Assembly (NCBI GenBank): GCA_030704615.1
Contig: CM060731.1
Location: 78,288,756 to 78,352,755 of the forward strand
Source of the DNA: Takakia lepidozioides
Lineage: Eukaryota; Streptophyta; Takakiopsida; Takakiales; Takakiaceae
Direction: 5' to 3'
DNA length: 64,000 bases
The notes under the pieces were generated by a model. That model was not told the DNA's origin, searched no databases, and was given only the letters and a program-made list of their open reading frames with translations. Positions 12,870-23,885 of this stretch are shown here, one piece after another (within the stretch, counting starts at the first letter, position 1; each line of letters begins with the position of its first letter). The position numbers and the translations under genes were made by a program.

Positions 12870-13079
12870 CCTAGAAAGCTTCCGAGCCCAAGAATCACGT
12901 TAGCTGCGATGACAAAACCACCATTAGTTTCATGAGATATCCAACGTGATCAGTTGAGAACCCAGCTTTGGTCAAAACGCTGGCCTTATACATACGTGGA
13001 ACCTGTCTAAAGAGTACAAAGAAAATTAAAGATACATCACGGATAATAGTTGCAATCGAAGTCAAACACAATGATTATG

Positions 13080-13262
13080 TGTTAAAGGGTTTGTAGATTA
13101 GTAAGTCAAGTAGTAAGTAACCTTTCATATCTCGTAGACTAGAGACACTTCGCAAGAGATGTAAAGGTATGTTCAGAGACTGTAATACAACGCTTCTATT
13201 CTGTCTCAGCTCTCTCTCTCTCACTTGTATGTTTACTCATATATAGAATGTAGATATTAACA
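13080..13262 (+). repeat. Ty1/copia 5' LTR
   Basis: A 183-bp segment starting TGTTA and ending TAACA, with a TATA-like ATATATAG near 13239, followed directly by a primer-binding site TGGTATCAGG (13263-13272) complementary to the 3' end of initiator Met-tRNA. The LTR start was chosen from the terminal inverted pentamer only. No 3' LTR partner was found in the window. Confidence 0.6.
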
Positions 13263-13548
13263 TGGTATCAGGCCTCTATAGATAATATAGAACGATCCGA
13301 TGGGATGGGACTCTTTGTTTCAAATTGACCTTAACATTCTATGAGTTTTGAGCTTTCTCAAGTAGCTTGAAGGTAGCACCAAGCTCTCCTGTCCCCAACC
13401 AAACCAAAAAGTCTCACCGACAAAATCAAATGTATAATGTCTTCAGAAAACATAGGGTCCTGAAATTCTATAGGAAGAGTAAATCCTAATCAGTGCCACA
13501 ATGGCATCCTCCTCGTCTGATCAAAGAACCATAAACTAGATGGTTCTA
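13263..13548 (+). pseudogene. Ty1/copia leader and start of gag, cut by gypsy insertion
   Basis: Holds the PBS and leader of the copia element. An ATG at 13501 opens an MASSSSDQR-like start, and a shifted frame reads KLDGS, the motif found near the N-terminus of copia Gag. The sequence is broken exactly there by the start of the gypsy 5' LTR at 13549. The frames do not agree, so the copy was already decaying. Confidence 0.6.
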
Positions 13549-14278
13549 TGTCGCGGCCCTTTGCCTTGAGGGCAGGGGGGTCGGGACATAAGAGGGGTTG
13601 CCCCTGTGGTGGGGGCAGTGGCAACAATAGATGCGGGGGCTGAAGCACCCTTGATTGCCCAAGGCACTCAAGGAGGCGGAGGCACTCACTAGGTGGAGCC
13701 CTGCACACCGGGTTGCGGTGGAGGTGGCTCCACGAGGGGTGGTGGTAGCTTAGTGGGTCTTAGTGGGGGTGGCATAGGACTCACCATGGGGCGGAGACCT
13801 TGTGGTGGGAGTCGTGGGGAGTCTTGGGACTCATCACGGGCCAATGGGGCCGTGGTGGGTGGGCCAAGACTCACCTCGACTCATCACCGGGAGTCGAGGG
13901 TCTTCGTGGTGGTTCACCATAAAATGGCAAGGTTGTTTGTGAAACCCCCGCGGACAGTCACAGAAGTATATATAGGGAGTAGTAACCCCGAGAACGGTGC
14001 AAGCCCGTTGGTGACCAAAAACTAGTGAGTAAGCGAGCGAGCCGGAAAGCGACCAAGGAGTGGGGAGCTATTCCGGACTGCCATCTACCAAAGGGAATTT
14101 CCATTAGGCCTAAATTGGTGGAGGGTCTTTTGGAAGAGTAAAGGGGGACCGTTATGTCCCAGTGAGCAGCCGAAGCTCCGAGTTGGCCCGGCGGCCAGGA
14201 TGGGAGTTAGGCGCGCGCATCAAAGCGAGTAACTATGACTTGAAGGAGAGCTTACCACCGAAGTGAGGTGCGCGACAC
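13549..14278 (+). repeat. Gypsy 5' LTR
   Basis: Starts TGTCGCGG. Positions 13549-14199 match 23235-23885 in the 3' LTR. The right limit is set by the primer-binding site that follows. Multiple GGGAGTC- and GGTGGC-rich stretches occur. The LTR contains the element's promoter. Confidence 0.85.
13967..13975 (+). promoter_or_regulatory. TATA box of the gypsy LTR
   Basis: TATATATAG in both LTRs (13967-13975 and 23653-23661), the likely core promoter defining the start of the R region. Inferred from sequence only. Confidence 0.6.
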
Positions 14279-14279
14279 T

Positions 14280-14291
14280 TGATATCAGAGC
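14280..14291 (+). other. Gypsy primer-binding site
   Basis: TGATATCAGAGC differs at one base from the usual TGGTATCAGAGC complementary to initiator Met-tRNA. It lies directly after the 5' LTR. Confidence 0.7.
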
Positions 14292-14332
14292 TTAGAGTTC
14301 CGTACGCGATCGTCCTTGGGATCGGCCTCATC

Positions 14333-15934
14333 ATGGGGTCAGGCAAGCCAAAGCGAAAGCGGAACGGCCCGAAAGATGATAATCCTGGTGAGCCTGATGG
14401 GGGCGACGTGTCACCGAAGCGGCCATTTGAGGAAGCGATGCATGCTTTTGAAAGCGAGGCCGCTCAAGAACGGGAGGTATCTGAGGAGTCGGAGCCCGAA
14501 TTCCTGAGAGCTCCGACAAACCAACAGATGTCTCACATGCCATCAGCTTTTTGGGAAGGGTTGTTGGCGCAGTTTGGCGGGACGTTGAAAGACGTGTTGA
14601 AGGCGGCTAATGTCACTTCCACTAAGACAAAGTTTAAGGTGAAGCCTAAGGAACCCGGCAACTTCGAGGGCGTCCGAAATCGGAAAGCACTCAGCACCTG
14701 GCTCTTGGAGCTAGAGCAGTACTTCCGGGCGGCCAAGTTGAGTGATGAGGATCGGGTGGAAGTGGCTCCCACCTATTTGAGGAGCAATGCTCAACAATGG
14801 TGGCAGAAACGCCTTCATGACCGAGGTCCAACCCCGGAAACTTTGAACTGTAGTGGGTTCAAGGAATTTATGAAGAGACAGTTTGTGCCCCTCAACGCGT
14901 CCTGGCTCGTCCCGGGACAAGATGAGGAATTTGAAGCAAACGGATGACATTCGGGGATATGTTCAGGCTTTCAATGTGTTGTTGCTCGAAGTCGCGGACA
15001 TGGCAGAACCAGAAATGGTCTTCAACTTTGTGGCGGGACTGGCCCCATGGGCAAGGCGGAAGTTGGAGGAGAAGTCACCCAAGACTTTGAACGAGGCAAT
15101 TGAGAGGGCTGAATGTTTCTTATATGTCCCTAAGGGCGAAAGACAAGGCCGTACGGAGCTGAACCACAAGAAGGCCCGACGGGGGGGGGGTGACTCCTTC
15201 CGACCGGAAAATAAGTGGGATAAGCCACGCGGCGACAATGGCACGTGGAAATCGAAGGGAGGGCCTTCATATGTCAAGGCAGCACCCAGTGCTCCGAAAG
15301 GAAAAGCAGGTGCGGCGGCTTATGGCGGACAGAAGGCGACCTTCGATGGAGTGTGCTTCAATTGCGGGGAGCCCGGGCACATGGCCAAGAAGTGCACGAA
15401 ACCCCGACAATTGAACATGACTCAGGCGGCCACGGAGCTGTCCGAAGATTCAATCAGCCGCTTGGTGGAGGCGGTGGTCGTCAAGATTTGCAAGGTAGGC
15501 AACTACTCTTGTGAGTTGTATCAGGAAACTGACGCCTTGCGTAAAGGAAGTCAGTTAATGTTCGTGGATGGGATAATTTCCGGAACTAACGTGTCGTTGT
15601 TGGTGGACACAGGAGCGTCGCACTCCTTCATGACACCGGCAACAGCACGAAAGCTGGGGCTCCTGACAAGTGACATGGGGGCCTCTATTGAGGTGCGTTC
15701 TGCTAAAGGAGAACCACAATTGGCAACGAGGTTGGTGTTCGATGTTTCTCTTCCACTGGGGAATTGGGAGGGACGTGAGAACTTCACCATTTGCGAGATC
15801 GATGGAGTGGATCTCATTTTGGGGATGACATTTTTGAGCAAATCTGGAGCGGTCATAGATGGCCGCAAGAAAGTAGTCACGCTGCTGTGTGGGAATGGTG
15901 ACGAAGTTTTACGAGTTTCGGAAACGTCCAACCC
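14333..15934 (+). pseudogene. Gypsy gag-protease region (frameshifted)
   Basis: Starts MGSGKPKRKR. Gag includes a retrotransposon-gag core (WLLELEQYF, AQQWWQ, KEFMKRQFVPLNAS). A frameshift near 14905-14935 moves the reading to the frame carrying LKQTDDIRGYVQAFN, a basic stretch, the zinc knuckle CFNCGEPGHMAKKC (about 15356-15397) and the aspartic protease VDTGASHSF (about 15604) with a second loop DLILGMTFL. Gag and protease were presumably one polyprotein. The protein is cut after SNP by the 15935-19377 insertion; removing that insertion and one target copy rejoins the frame with the pol part at 19388. Confidence 0.9.
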
Positions 15935-17114
15935 TGGGGGGTGCACTTTTTATAAAATGTGCATATCACGTGCGTTCACCGACTAATAAAAACCCCCCCT
16001 GTATAAGGGTCCTTGGATAAGTGATACCCTCTCTGTACATATTTTTTGAGGATTATAAAACCCTCTCCTGTACATATACAAAAATTTACAATTTTTAAAA
16101 AGTACCCCCTTCTATATGTATATTCTCATTTTCAATCATTAAAAAATACCCTCAAATATGTATATGTATGTTTTTACATTATATCAAGTTTCTTCATTTA
16201 GAAACATAATAAAATCCAATAAATTAATTAAAAATATATCTATTTTCCCTTGATAAGATTGTCAAAGACTTTCCGCTCAATACTTAGGCTTTCACTTCAC
16301 GGAGCAACTTACATCTGTACCAGCCTTGAGTTTTATTGACAGAGCAACACATACTCTTAGTGCTCTTTATCATTAAAGTATACAGAATCTATTGGCATGG
16401 TTCTGTTCACCAGTAATAGATAAGAGTATACATTGTACCATTTGGTGGTTAATCCAGAGATAACATTATACATCTGAAACCCCGGACTCTTGGAGATAAG
16501 ATGTCTTGAACAATACATTCTGATTCATAACTGAAACCATGGTACTATTTAGTATTTAATCAACATGGTAGGTAGCTTAAAAACTACTCTATAAGCTGGC
16601 TCAGCTTATTAGTATTATGGAAGATATGTGGTGTTGGAGGGAAACACAATTACAATAGAGTTATCCGTAAAGGGTCCCAAACTCGGCATGAGAACCCTGA
16701 GTTTGGCCAAAACTCAGTATGAAACTCGAAACTCAGGATCAAGCGTTACGACTAGAAAAAAACACAAGACCAAACTGCTAGGACTAGGAAAATGGGGGTG
16801 GCAGGAGTTTGGTGCCGAGTTTTGTTAGTCGTCGAGGCGGAGGCGATCAGAGCACACGAGCTCGCGCCATAGCAGCGGTTGCCCTCATCCCCAGTTTATG
16901 ATTTGGTGCCCTCTTTTATGACTTCGTAACTCAAACTCAGGATGAAACCCGTAACTCGGGTCCAAACAGGGTACCAAACTCAGGCTCACTTTACGGATAA
17001 CTCTATTGGGCATTGGGAATTGCAGAGTTCAACATGGAATTTTAGGGCCAATTCTGATAAGAGGGAAGAACAGGGTGAAATGTATCCCTTGGTGATTTTC
17101 CTTCCCTAGATAAT

Positions 17115-18050
17115 TTGGCACTCTCAGAATGACACAAAGTACAACAATTCAGCTTTTGACAATGTCACCATGGACCTCTTCCCCCTTTACCAGGTTTGCC
17201 CCACACTCCCTTTGCATCCTCTACGCACCCGCATTTGGCAGACCTGTCCACCAGGGCACTATTCAGAATGACATAAGATACAATTCCAGCTTTTGACAAT
17301 GTCACTGTGGACCTCTTCCCCCTTTTCCAGGTCTGCCCCACACTCCCTTTGCATCCTCTATGCACCCGCATTTGGCATACATGTCCACCGAGGCACTGTT
17401 CAGATGACATAAGGTACAATTCCAGCTTTTGACAATGTCACCATGGACCTCTTCCCCCTTTTCCAGGTCTGCCCCCCACTCCCTTGGCATCCTCTACGCA
17501 CTCGCATTTGACAAACCTATCCACCAGGGCACTCTTCAGAATGACATAAGGTACAATTCCAGCTTTTGATAATGTCACCATGGACCTCAGCTTCCCCCTT
17601 TTCCAAGTCTGCCCCACACTCCCTTTGCATCCTCTACGCACCCGCATTTGGCAGACCTGTCCACCTGGGCAATATTCAGATGACATAAGGTACAATTCCA
17701 GCTTTTGACAATGTCACCATGGCTCTTCCCCCTTTTCCAGGTCTGCCCAACACTCCTTTTGCATCCTCTACGCACCCGCATTTGGCAGACCTGTCCACCA
17801 GGGAACTGCTCAGATGACATAAGGTACAATTCCAGCTTTTGACAATGTCACCGTGGACCTTTTCCCCCTTTTCCAGGTTTGCCCCGCACTCCCTTTGCAT
17901 CCTCTATGCACCCGCATTTGGCAGACCTGTCCACCAGGGGGCACTATTCATAATGACATAAGGTACATTAATTTCAGCTTTTGACAATGTCACCATGCAC
18001 CTCTTCCCCCTTTTCCAGGTCTGCCCAACAGTATTCCATTTGCATGGACT
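17115..18050 (-). repeat. 137-bp tandem array made from a PPR fragment
   Basis: Six to seven tandem units with a spacing mostly of 134-139 bp (the last about 150), marked by GACAATGTCACC at 17158, 17295, 17431, 17568, 17707, 17841 and 17993. On the minus strand each unit encodes a PPR-derived segment (HGDIVKSWNC and LVDRSAKCGCVEDAKGVW). The period is not a multiple of three, so the frame shifts every unit and no long protein results. This is satellite-like amplification inside the Mutator-like insertion. Confidence 0.85.
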
Positions 18051-18115
18051 CTATGCACCAACTTTTTGAATCTTGAGCCAAAGCTCAGCCCCTAATCACC
18101 CTCACTGCACTAGAC

Positions 18116-18900
18116 TTAATTCAAACTCAAGGGGGGGAACCCGACCTTTGCTCCATCACTATGCTCCATGACACAGCCCCTTAGCTGCCCATCACTCCCT
18201 TTGCATCTTACACATACCCACATTTGACATACATGTCCGTCAGGGCAGCTTTCATAATGACATCTGATACAATCACTATAGCTTTGACGATGCCACCGTG
18301 GACCTCGTCTCCAATCTCCAGGGCTGCCAAGCTTGTACATGTGCTCAGAGGCCTCCCTCCGCTGCCCTTGTAGCGCTTATAGCATGCCACCATCACGCTC
18401 TATGACACCACATTCCGTTCAGCCATACTGCCCAACACCCCCTTTAATGCATCCTTCATGCACCCGCATTTGGCATACATGTCCACCACAGTACTGGTCA
18501 GATTGACATCTGATACAATCCCAGCTTTGATGATGCCACCATGGATCTCTTTCATTTTCCAGGGCTGCCAGGATCGCACACGCATTGCAAACACAAACGA
18601 AAGTGACTGGCCTGGGCTAGAAGAATACCAAATCATGGTACTAACAGGAGGCAAGAGCCCGCATTTCCAGGATGGACAAACTTCTTCCCATCGTACCTTA
18701 AGAAAATGCCACACCTTGCAACTACAGTTGTCCCACCATCGTGAAGGATCTTTCAAAAACTTTTGCCTAGTCCGTGCTGCAAATTCAGGGGCGCCAAGTT
18801 TGATGAGAGGGAAAAACAAGCTGAAATAGCTCAAAGAAGAAGGTGCCCTCACCACATTGTCCTTGACCTTGTGTCGTGACCCATGGAGGATTTGACCTCC
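18116..18900 (-). pseudogene. PPR/OSB-like gene fragment in the Mutator-like insertion
   Basis: The minus strand encodes, in order, NVVRAPSSLSYFSLFFPL (also present in the 26-34 kb cluster), KFLKDPSRWWDN (similar to the first OSB motif), then PPR-like EIHGGIIKAGIVSDV and DMYAKCGCMKDA, and a further degraded PPR piece at 18116-18396. Frames are broken. It shares a module with the 30.2-30.4 kb copy, which suggests a common source gene. Confidence 0.6.
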
Positions 18901-19387
18901 CATCAACCCCAAAAGGATCTCTTCTGTGTGCTGTTGATGGCTGTAGTCAGGTAGTGTCAGATTGGTCTTTGAGAACCACCACGGTGCAGCTGAGCAGGCA
19001 GAGATTGAAACACAGCCTGCTAAGACCAAGCTGACCCTCCCAAGAACCTTGTAAACATTAGGAAGAATACCATGCCCTTCGGTCGACCACCCACCCACGA
19101 ACACGGGAGAGGAGGGGAGAGGAAAGGAAAGGAGAGGAGGGAAAAGAGAGAGCAAAAAAATTGATACCGCGATTTGATCCCGCCCTGCATCGCAGCCTAC
19201 ACGATGTCATTACCACTAGATTACCCCTTAAAATTCAACAACCCCATCCTGTAGCATTATATTTAACGTGTTTTAAACCCCCCTATTTATGTATAATCTT
19301 GTACATGGGGGGTTTAAAATACCCCCTCATGTGCACGCACGTGGCTGGTACATATTGGCTGGAGTGCATCCCCCATGCGCCCAACCC

Positions 19388-22360
19388 AGTGGGAGGGCGA
19401 ATAAACCTGCTATCAGCAAAGGAGTGGGCCGTGGAGGAGCCACACGAGCCCTTGTTTTTGCTTTACGTAAGACAAGTGAAGGGAGAAGGCGATAGGGAGC
19501 CGAGCCCAGATTGGATCAAGGGGATTTTGGAGAAATACCAGGATGTGATGCCAGAGGATTTACCAAGCGGCTTGCCACCGCGAAGAGGAGTTGACCACAA
19601 GATTGAGGTGATACTGGGATCGGAGCCGCCTGCCAAGGCGCCCTACCGGTTGAGCCACAGAGAGTTGGTCGAGCTGAAGGCTCAGCTCAAGGATCTAATG
19701 TCAAAGGGTTACATCCGGCCGAATAAGTCACCCTACGGAGCCCCGGTGCTATTCGCAGACAAGAAGGATGGGACGCTGCAGATATGTGTCAATTATAGGG
19801 CTTTGAATAAGGTGACTATCAAGAACCGGTACCCTTTGCCAAGGATTGATGACCTCTTCGATCGGTTGGCAGGAGCAAAGTATTTCAGCCGGATCGATTT
19901 GTGCTCAGGCTGCCATCAAATCCGAGTGGCGGAAGGAGATGAGAAGAAGACCGCGTGCATGACAAGATATGGTTCGTACGAGTTCTTGGTGATGTCTTTT
20001 GGGCTCACCAACGTACCCGCGACCTTTAGCACGCTAATGAACAGCATTTTCCAGGAGTGGTTGGATGACTTTATGATCATGTACATTGACGACATCTTGG
20101 TGTACTTGAAAACAAAAGAGGAGCGGAGCACCTGGAGCACCTCAAAAGGGTGTTTCAGAAATTGCGGGAAGAGAAGTTGTATGCCAAAGCCTCAAAGTGC
20201 GAATTCGGGGTCACAAAAGTGGAGCTCCTATGGCATGTGATTACACAGGATGGGATCAAAATGGATGACAGAAAGGTGAAGGCGATCTTGGACTGGGAGC
20301 CTCCGACTTTAGTCCCGGGAGTGCGATCCTTCCTAGGACTTGCCTCCTATTACCGAAAGTATGTGAGATATTTCGCCAAGATCGTGGGACCGCTGTCAGA
20401 CCTTCTGTGTAAGTCCAAAGTATGGGTATGGAACACTTTTGTGGCCAAGCTTTTGCCGAGTTGAAGAAGCGGATGGCGGAAGCTCCAGTCTTGAAAATTC
20501 CGGAGTTCGACCGTCCATTTGAAATTCATACAGATGCGTCGGACTTCGCAATTGGAGGTGTACTCATGCAGGATGGACGTCCAATGGCTTACGAAAGTAA
20601 GAAATTAAATGAAGTGGAGCGATGGTGGCCAACGCACGAGAAAAAAATGAAGGCGGTGGTGCATTGCCTTGAGCTTTGACGCCACTATGTTGGTTCCAAC
20701 ACGGCGAAGGTGTTCACGGACGATGTCACGGTGAAGTATTTTGCCACACAGCCTAAGTTGTCCCCAAAACAACTTAGGTGGCAAGATACTTTGGTGGTGT
20801 TCGACGTGGATATCCAGTATAAACCGGGACGGGACAATGTGGTGGCCGATGTTTTAAGTAGAAAGCAACAGCTCATATTGGTGTACAGAGGCGAGACGTC
20901 GCTCCAAAGGAAGATCGGAAGGCTTACCGGAAGGACGAGATGGCGAAGTCCGTGATGCAGGACTTAAGGATGGGGGTTAAATCGCAATTCCACTTGCAAA
21001 ATGGACTGCTCCGGTACAAGCAAAAGCGCCTCTACGTGCCGATTGGAGGGATCAAAGATAGTCTCTTAAGATAATGCCATGATGGCCCGCTTGCGGGCCA
21101 TGGCGGAGCCAAGCGCACCGCGGCACTCCTGAAGAAAGAGTATTTCTGGCCCAAACTAAGGGAGGAGGCCGAGGAGTATGTCAAGACATGCACCACATGC
21201 CAACAAAACCGGAGCGAGTACAAAAAGCAAGCGGGGCTGTTACAACCCTTGCCGATTCCAGAAGGGGTCTTGGGAAAGTGTCTCAATGGATTTCATGACT
21301 GCTATGCCGATGTCAAAAGGATTCGATGCAATCATGGTAGTGGTGGATAGGTTTGGTAAAATGGGCCATTTCATCCCCACCAAGGAGACGGCAACGGCGC
21401 AGGAGACGGGGCGACTTTACTTCGCCCACATCTTCAAGCATCATGGACTCCCGAAGGATATTGTCTCGGACCGCGATCCAAAGTTTACAAGTAAGTTTTG
21501 GAGGGCACTTTGGAAGAAAATGGGGACGAGGCTGAAGATGAGCACCGTCTTCCGACCTACGACGGACGGCCAAATGGAAAGGGTGAATTCCGTGGTGAAG
21601 CAGATCTTGCGGAATTACGTGTCGGCAGACCAATCGGACTGGGTGGAGCACTTGGATGTGGCAGAGTTCTATTATAATAACACAAAACACTCCGCAACGG
21701 GAGTTTCCCCTTTCATATTGGTCTATGGAAAAGCGCCTCTGGTGCCGACAAGTTGGGCCGCCCAAGACGTTGAGGAACCGACAGCAGCAGCGGTGCTGAA
21801 AGAACGCGAGCGTTTGTTGAAGCTCGCAAAGTACAACATTGCCAAAGCTAGGAAACGGTATGAACGGCAGGCGAATCGGAAGCGGAGGGAAGTTAAGTTT
21901 GAGGCAGACACGGAGGTTTGGTTGAACATCAAGAATTTTTGACTACCTCTGGAAGTGAATCCGAAGTTCGTACCTCCGTATGCAGGACCCTTTCGCATCC
22001 GGAAGGTTATGAATGAGGATGTGTATGAATTGGAGCTGCCGGCAAATAGCAAGGTGCATCCGGTATTCCACGTCTCTTTTTTGAAGCCTTACTTCAAAGA
22101 TGAAGCACGTCCGAATCGGCATCAAGTGTTGCGTCCGCCACCTGTGCTGTTGGATCATGAAAATGAACCTGAGTACGAGGTGGAAGCAGTGCTTAAGTCG
22201 AGGAGGTTCAAGAATCGAGAAACGGAGTATCTCATGAAATAGAAGGGCTAACATCATGTGGAGGCATCTTGGGTGCGTGCCTCAGAAATGGGAAACGCAT
22301 CCGAGGCGGTTGTAGTTTTCGAAGGGCGACCTCAAAAGCGGAAGAAGCGTTGATGGGGAC
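19388..22360 (+). pseudogene. Gypsy pol: RT, RNase H, integrase, chromodomain (broken)
   Basis: Reverse transcriptase spans about 19500-20300 with the catalytic YIDD (about 20083). Frameshifts occur near 20130-20150 and again near 20430. RNase H starts at EIHTDASDFAIGG (about 20522) and has an in-frame stop after VHCLEL. The integrase has a zinc-binding region (HH-CC; TCTTCQQNR at about 21190) and a DDE core (MDFMTAMP, SDRDPKFTSKFW, TTDGQMERVNS). The C-terminus has PVFHVSFLKPY and a chromodomain (EYEVEAVLKSRRF, about 22170-22260, with a stop), which places it among chromoviruses. At least four lesions exclude activity. Confidence 0.93.
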
Positions 22361-23234
22361 ATCAACCTTGGAGCGTGGGGAGGAAATGCATGCTTAGCCC
22401 GGCTTAGTTAGCTGTGTTGTACAAATTTTGTTATAAATGAAATGGTTTCCAAATGTTGTGCCTCTTATTTTGTTTGGAATGGTGATGCATGGTATGGTTG
22501 GCTAGTGTGTAGAATGCATGCTAGCTTACAAAAGTGGGAGAGGTAAATTGGATTAATCGTGTGTTTGCGTAGTGCCGAAATCGGGTGACTCACATCCAAG
22601 GGGCAAGGAAAAATTGCGTCTTCTTTGGGAGTTCACGTGCTAGTGCGCACCTAGCGCGTGCGCGTACTATAACTGCACTACCGAGGGGGTTGTCTTGTAG
22701 TGCGGGCTAACGCGGAAGCTACGTGCTTTCGTTCACGTACTATAATCGTGTAGCCTCGGGACGAAGTCGTAGTGCGGCTTCGGCGTGTTCCCGTACCTCA
22801 GGCCAGCATTCCAAGGCGGACCCAATTGCAGTGATTGGGGCGCACGACTGGTTCGAGGTTATCTTCCTAGTCAAAAAGGGTTCAAGGTAAACCCTTGCTC
22901 AAGGTGATGCTAAAAGCGGCATCATGAGCGGTCGCAAGCAATGTTGTTGCAATAAGGCGATTTGATCCTCGGGGAGGATCGTTCCTTGGCCTTGAAGTAG
23001 GCCAAGAAGAGTGCACTTGGTGGAGCTTGAGAGGCTCCACCCTTGGCCGGGACTTGGAAGTCGGCCGAACTAGCTAGTGGAGAGTAGAGTCAAGTGGGGA
23101 TTTGGTTCTTTGCCATGGGATGCCATGGTACGGAAACAAACTCCTTAATGTGGGACGCCACAACTTGGATGTTCGTTTCTACAAAATGGATAAGTCGATG
23201 AGGACATCGACGACTCCCTGTTAGTAGGGGTGTG
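22361..23234 (+). other. Gypsy 3' internal non-coding region
   Basis: About 870 bp between the end of pol and the 3' LTR. It contains a direct repeat built around CGTACTATAA (two copies near 22663 and 22735) with GC-rich palindromic neighbours such as GCGCACCTAGCGCGTGCGC. The polypurine tract before 23235 is weak (TTAGTAGGGG). No extra gene seen. Confidence 0.5.
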
Positions 23235-23885
23235 TGTCGCGGCCCTTTGCCTTGAGGGCAGGGGGGGCAGGACACAAGAGGGGTTGCCCCTGTGGTGGGG
23301 GCAGTGGCAACAATAGATGCGGGGGCTGAAGCACCCTTGATTGCCCAAGGCATTCAAGGAGGCGGAGGCACTCACTAGGTGGAGCCCCGCACACCGGGTT
23401 GCGGTGGAGGTGGCTCCATGAGGGGTGGTGGTAGCTTAGTGGGTCTTAGTGGGGGTGGCATAGGACTCACCATGGGGCGGAGACCTTGTGGTGGGAGTCG
23501 TGGGGAGTCTTGGGACTCATCACGGGCCAATGGGGCCGTGGTGGGTGGGCCAAGACTCATCGCGACTCATCACCGGGAGTCGAGAGTCTTCGTGGTGGTT
23601 CACCATAATATGGCAAGGTTGTTTGTGAAACCCCCGCGGACAGTCACAGAAGTATATATAGGGAGTAGTAACCCCGAGAACGGTGCAAGCCCATTGGTGA
23701 CCAAAAACTAGTGAGTAAGCAAGCGAGCCGGAAAGCGACCAAGGAGTGGGGAGCTATTCCGGACTGCCATCTACCAAAGGGAATTTCCACTAGGCCCAAA
23801 TTGGTGGAGGGTCTTTTGGAAGAGTAAAGAGGGACCGTTATATCCCGGTGAGCAGCCGAAGCTCCGAGTTGGCCCGGTGGTCAGG
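23235..23885 (+). repeat. Gypsy 3' LTR, truncated at its right end
   Basis: Aligns base for base with 13549-14199. The last approximately 80 bp present in the 5' LTR are missing, and the sequence passes straight into copia gag at CAGG|CTTCAAG. A deletion after insertion is the simplest reading. Confidence 0.88.

Larger units (their letters stand above)
11736..13079. other. Region between RPA1 and the copia LTR
   Basis: Begins with the probable RPA1 3' UTR. Two minus-strand coding-like stretches (listed separately) may be exons of one convergent gene. Nothing else recognised. Confidence 0.35.
15935..19377. mobile_element. Mutator-like insertion carrying PPR-derived DNA (Pack-MULE-like)
   Basis: Left end TGGGGGGTGCACT and right end (reverse complement) TGGGGGATGCACT lead into imperfect TIRs of about 75 bp that both continue through CACGTGCGT and AAACCCCCC. 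It is flanked by CGTCCAACCC (15925-15934) and CGCCCAACCC (19378-19387), a 10-bp duplication with one mismatch, the size typical of Mutator-like elements. The pol frame on each side becomes continuous if the insertion and one duplicate are removed, which independently confirms the ends. There is no transposase; the interior has AT-rich ends and PPR/OSB-related fragments. Capture of host gene pieces by such elements is known as Pack-MULE behaviour; the term is used here by analogy. Confidence 0.85.
13549..23885 (+). mobile_element. Ty3/gypsy chromovirus-type LTR retrotransposon
   Basis: Element with two LTRs, PBS, gag, protease, reverse transcriptase, RNase H, integrase and a C-terminal chromodomain. 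The first 651 bp of both LTRs align without gaps at about 97% identity (roughly 20 differences). It sits inside a copia gag gene, and its own pol is split by a 3.44-kb Mutator-like insertion (15935-19377). The 3' LTR lacks its last 80 bp or so, and the sequence jumps to a later part of copia gag, so the expected 5-bp target duplication is absent. Several frameshifts and stops make it non-autonomous now. Confidence 0.93.
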
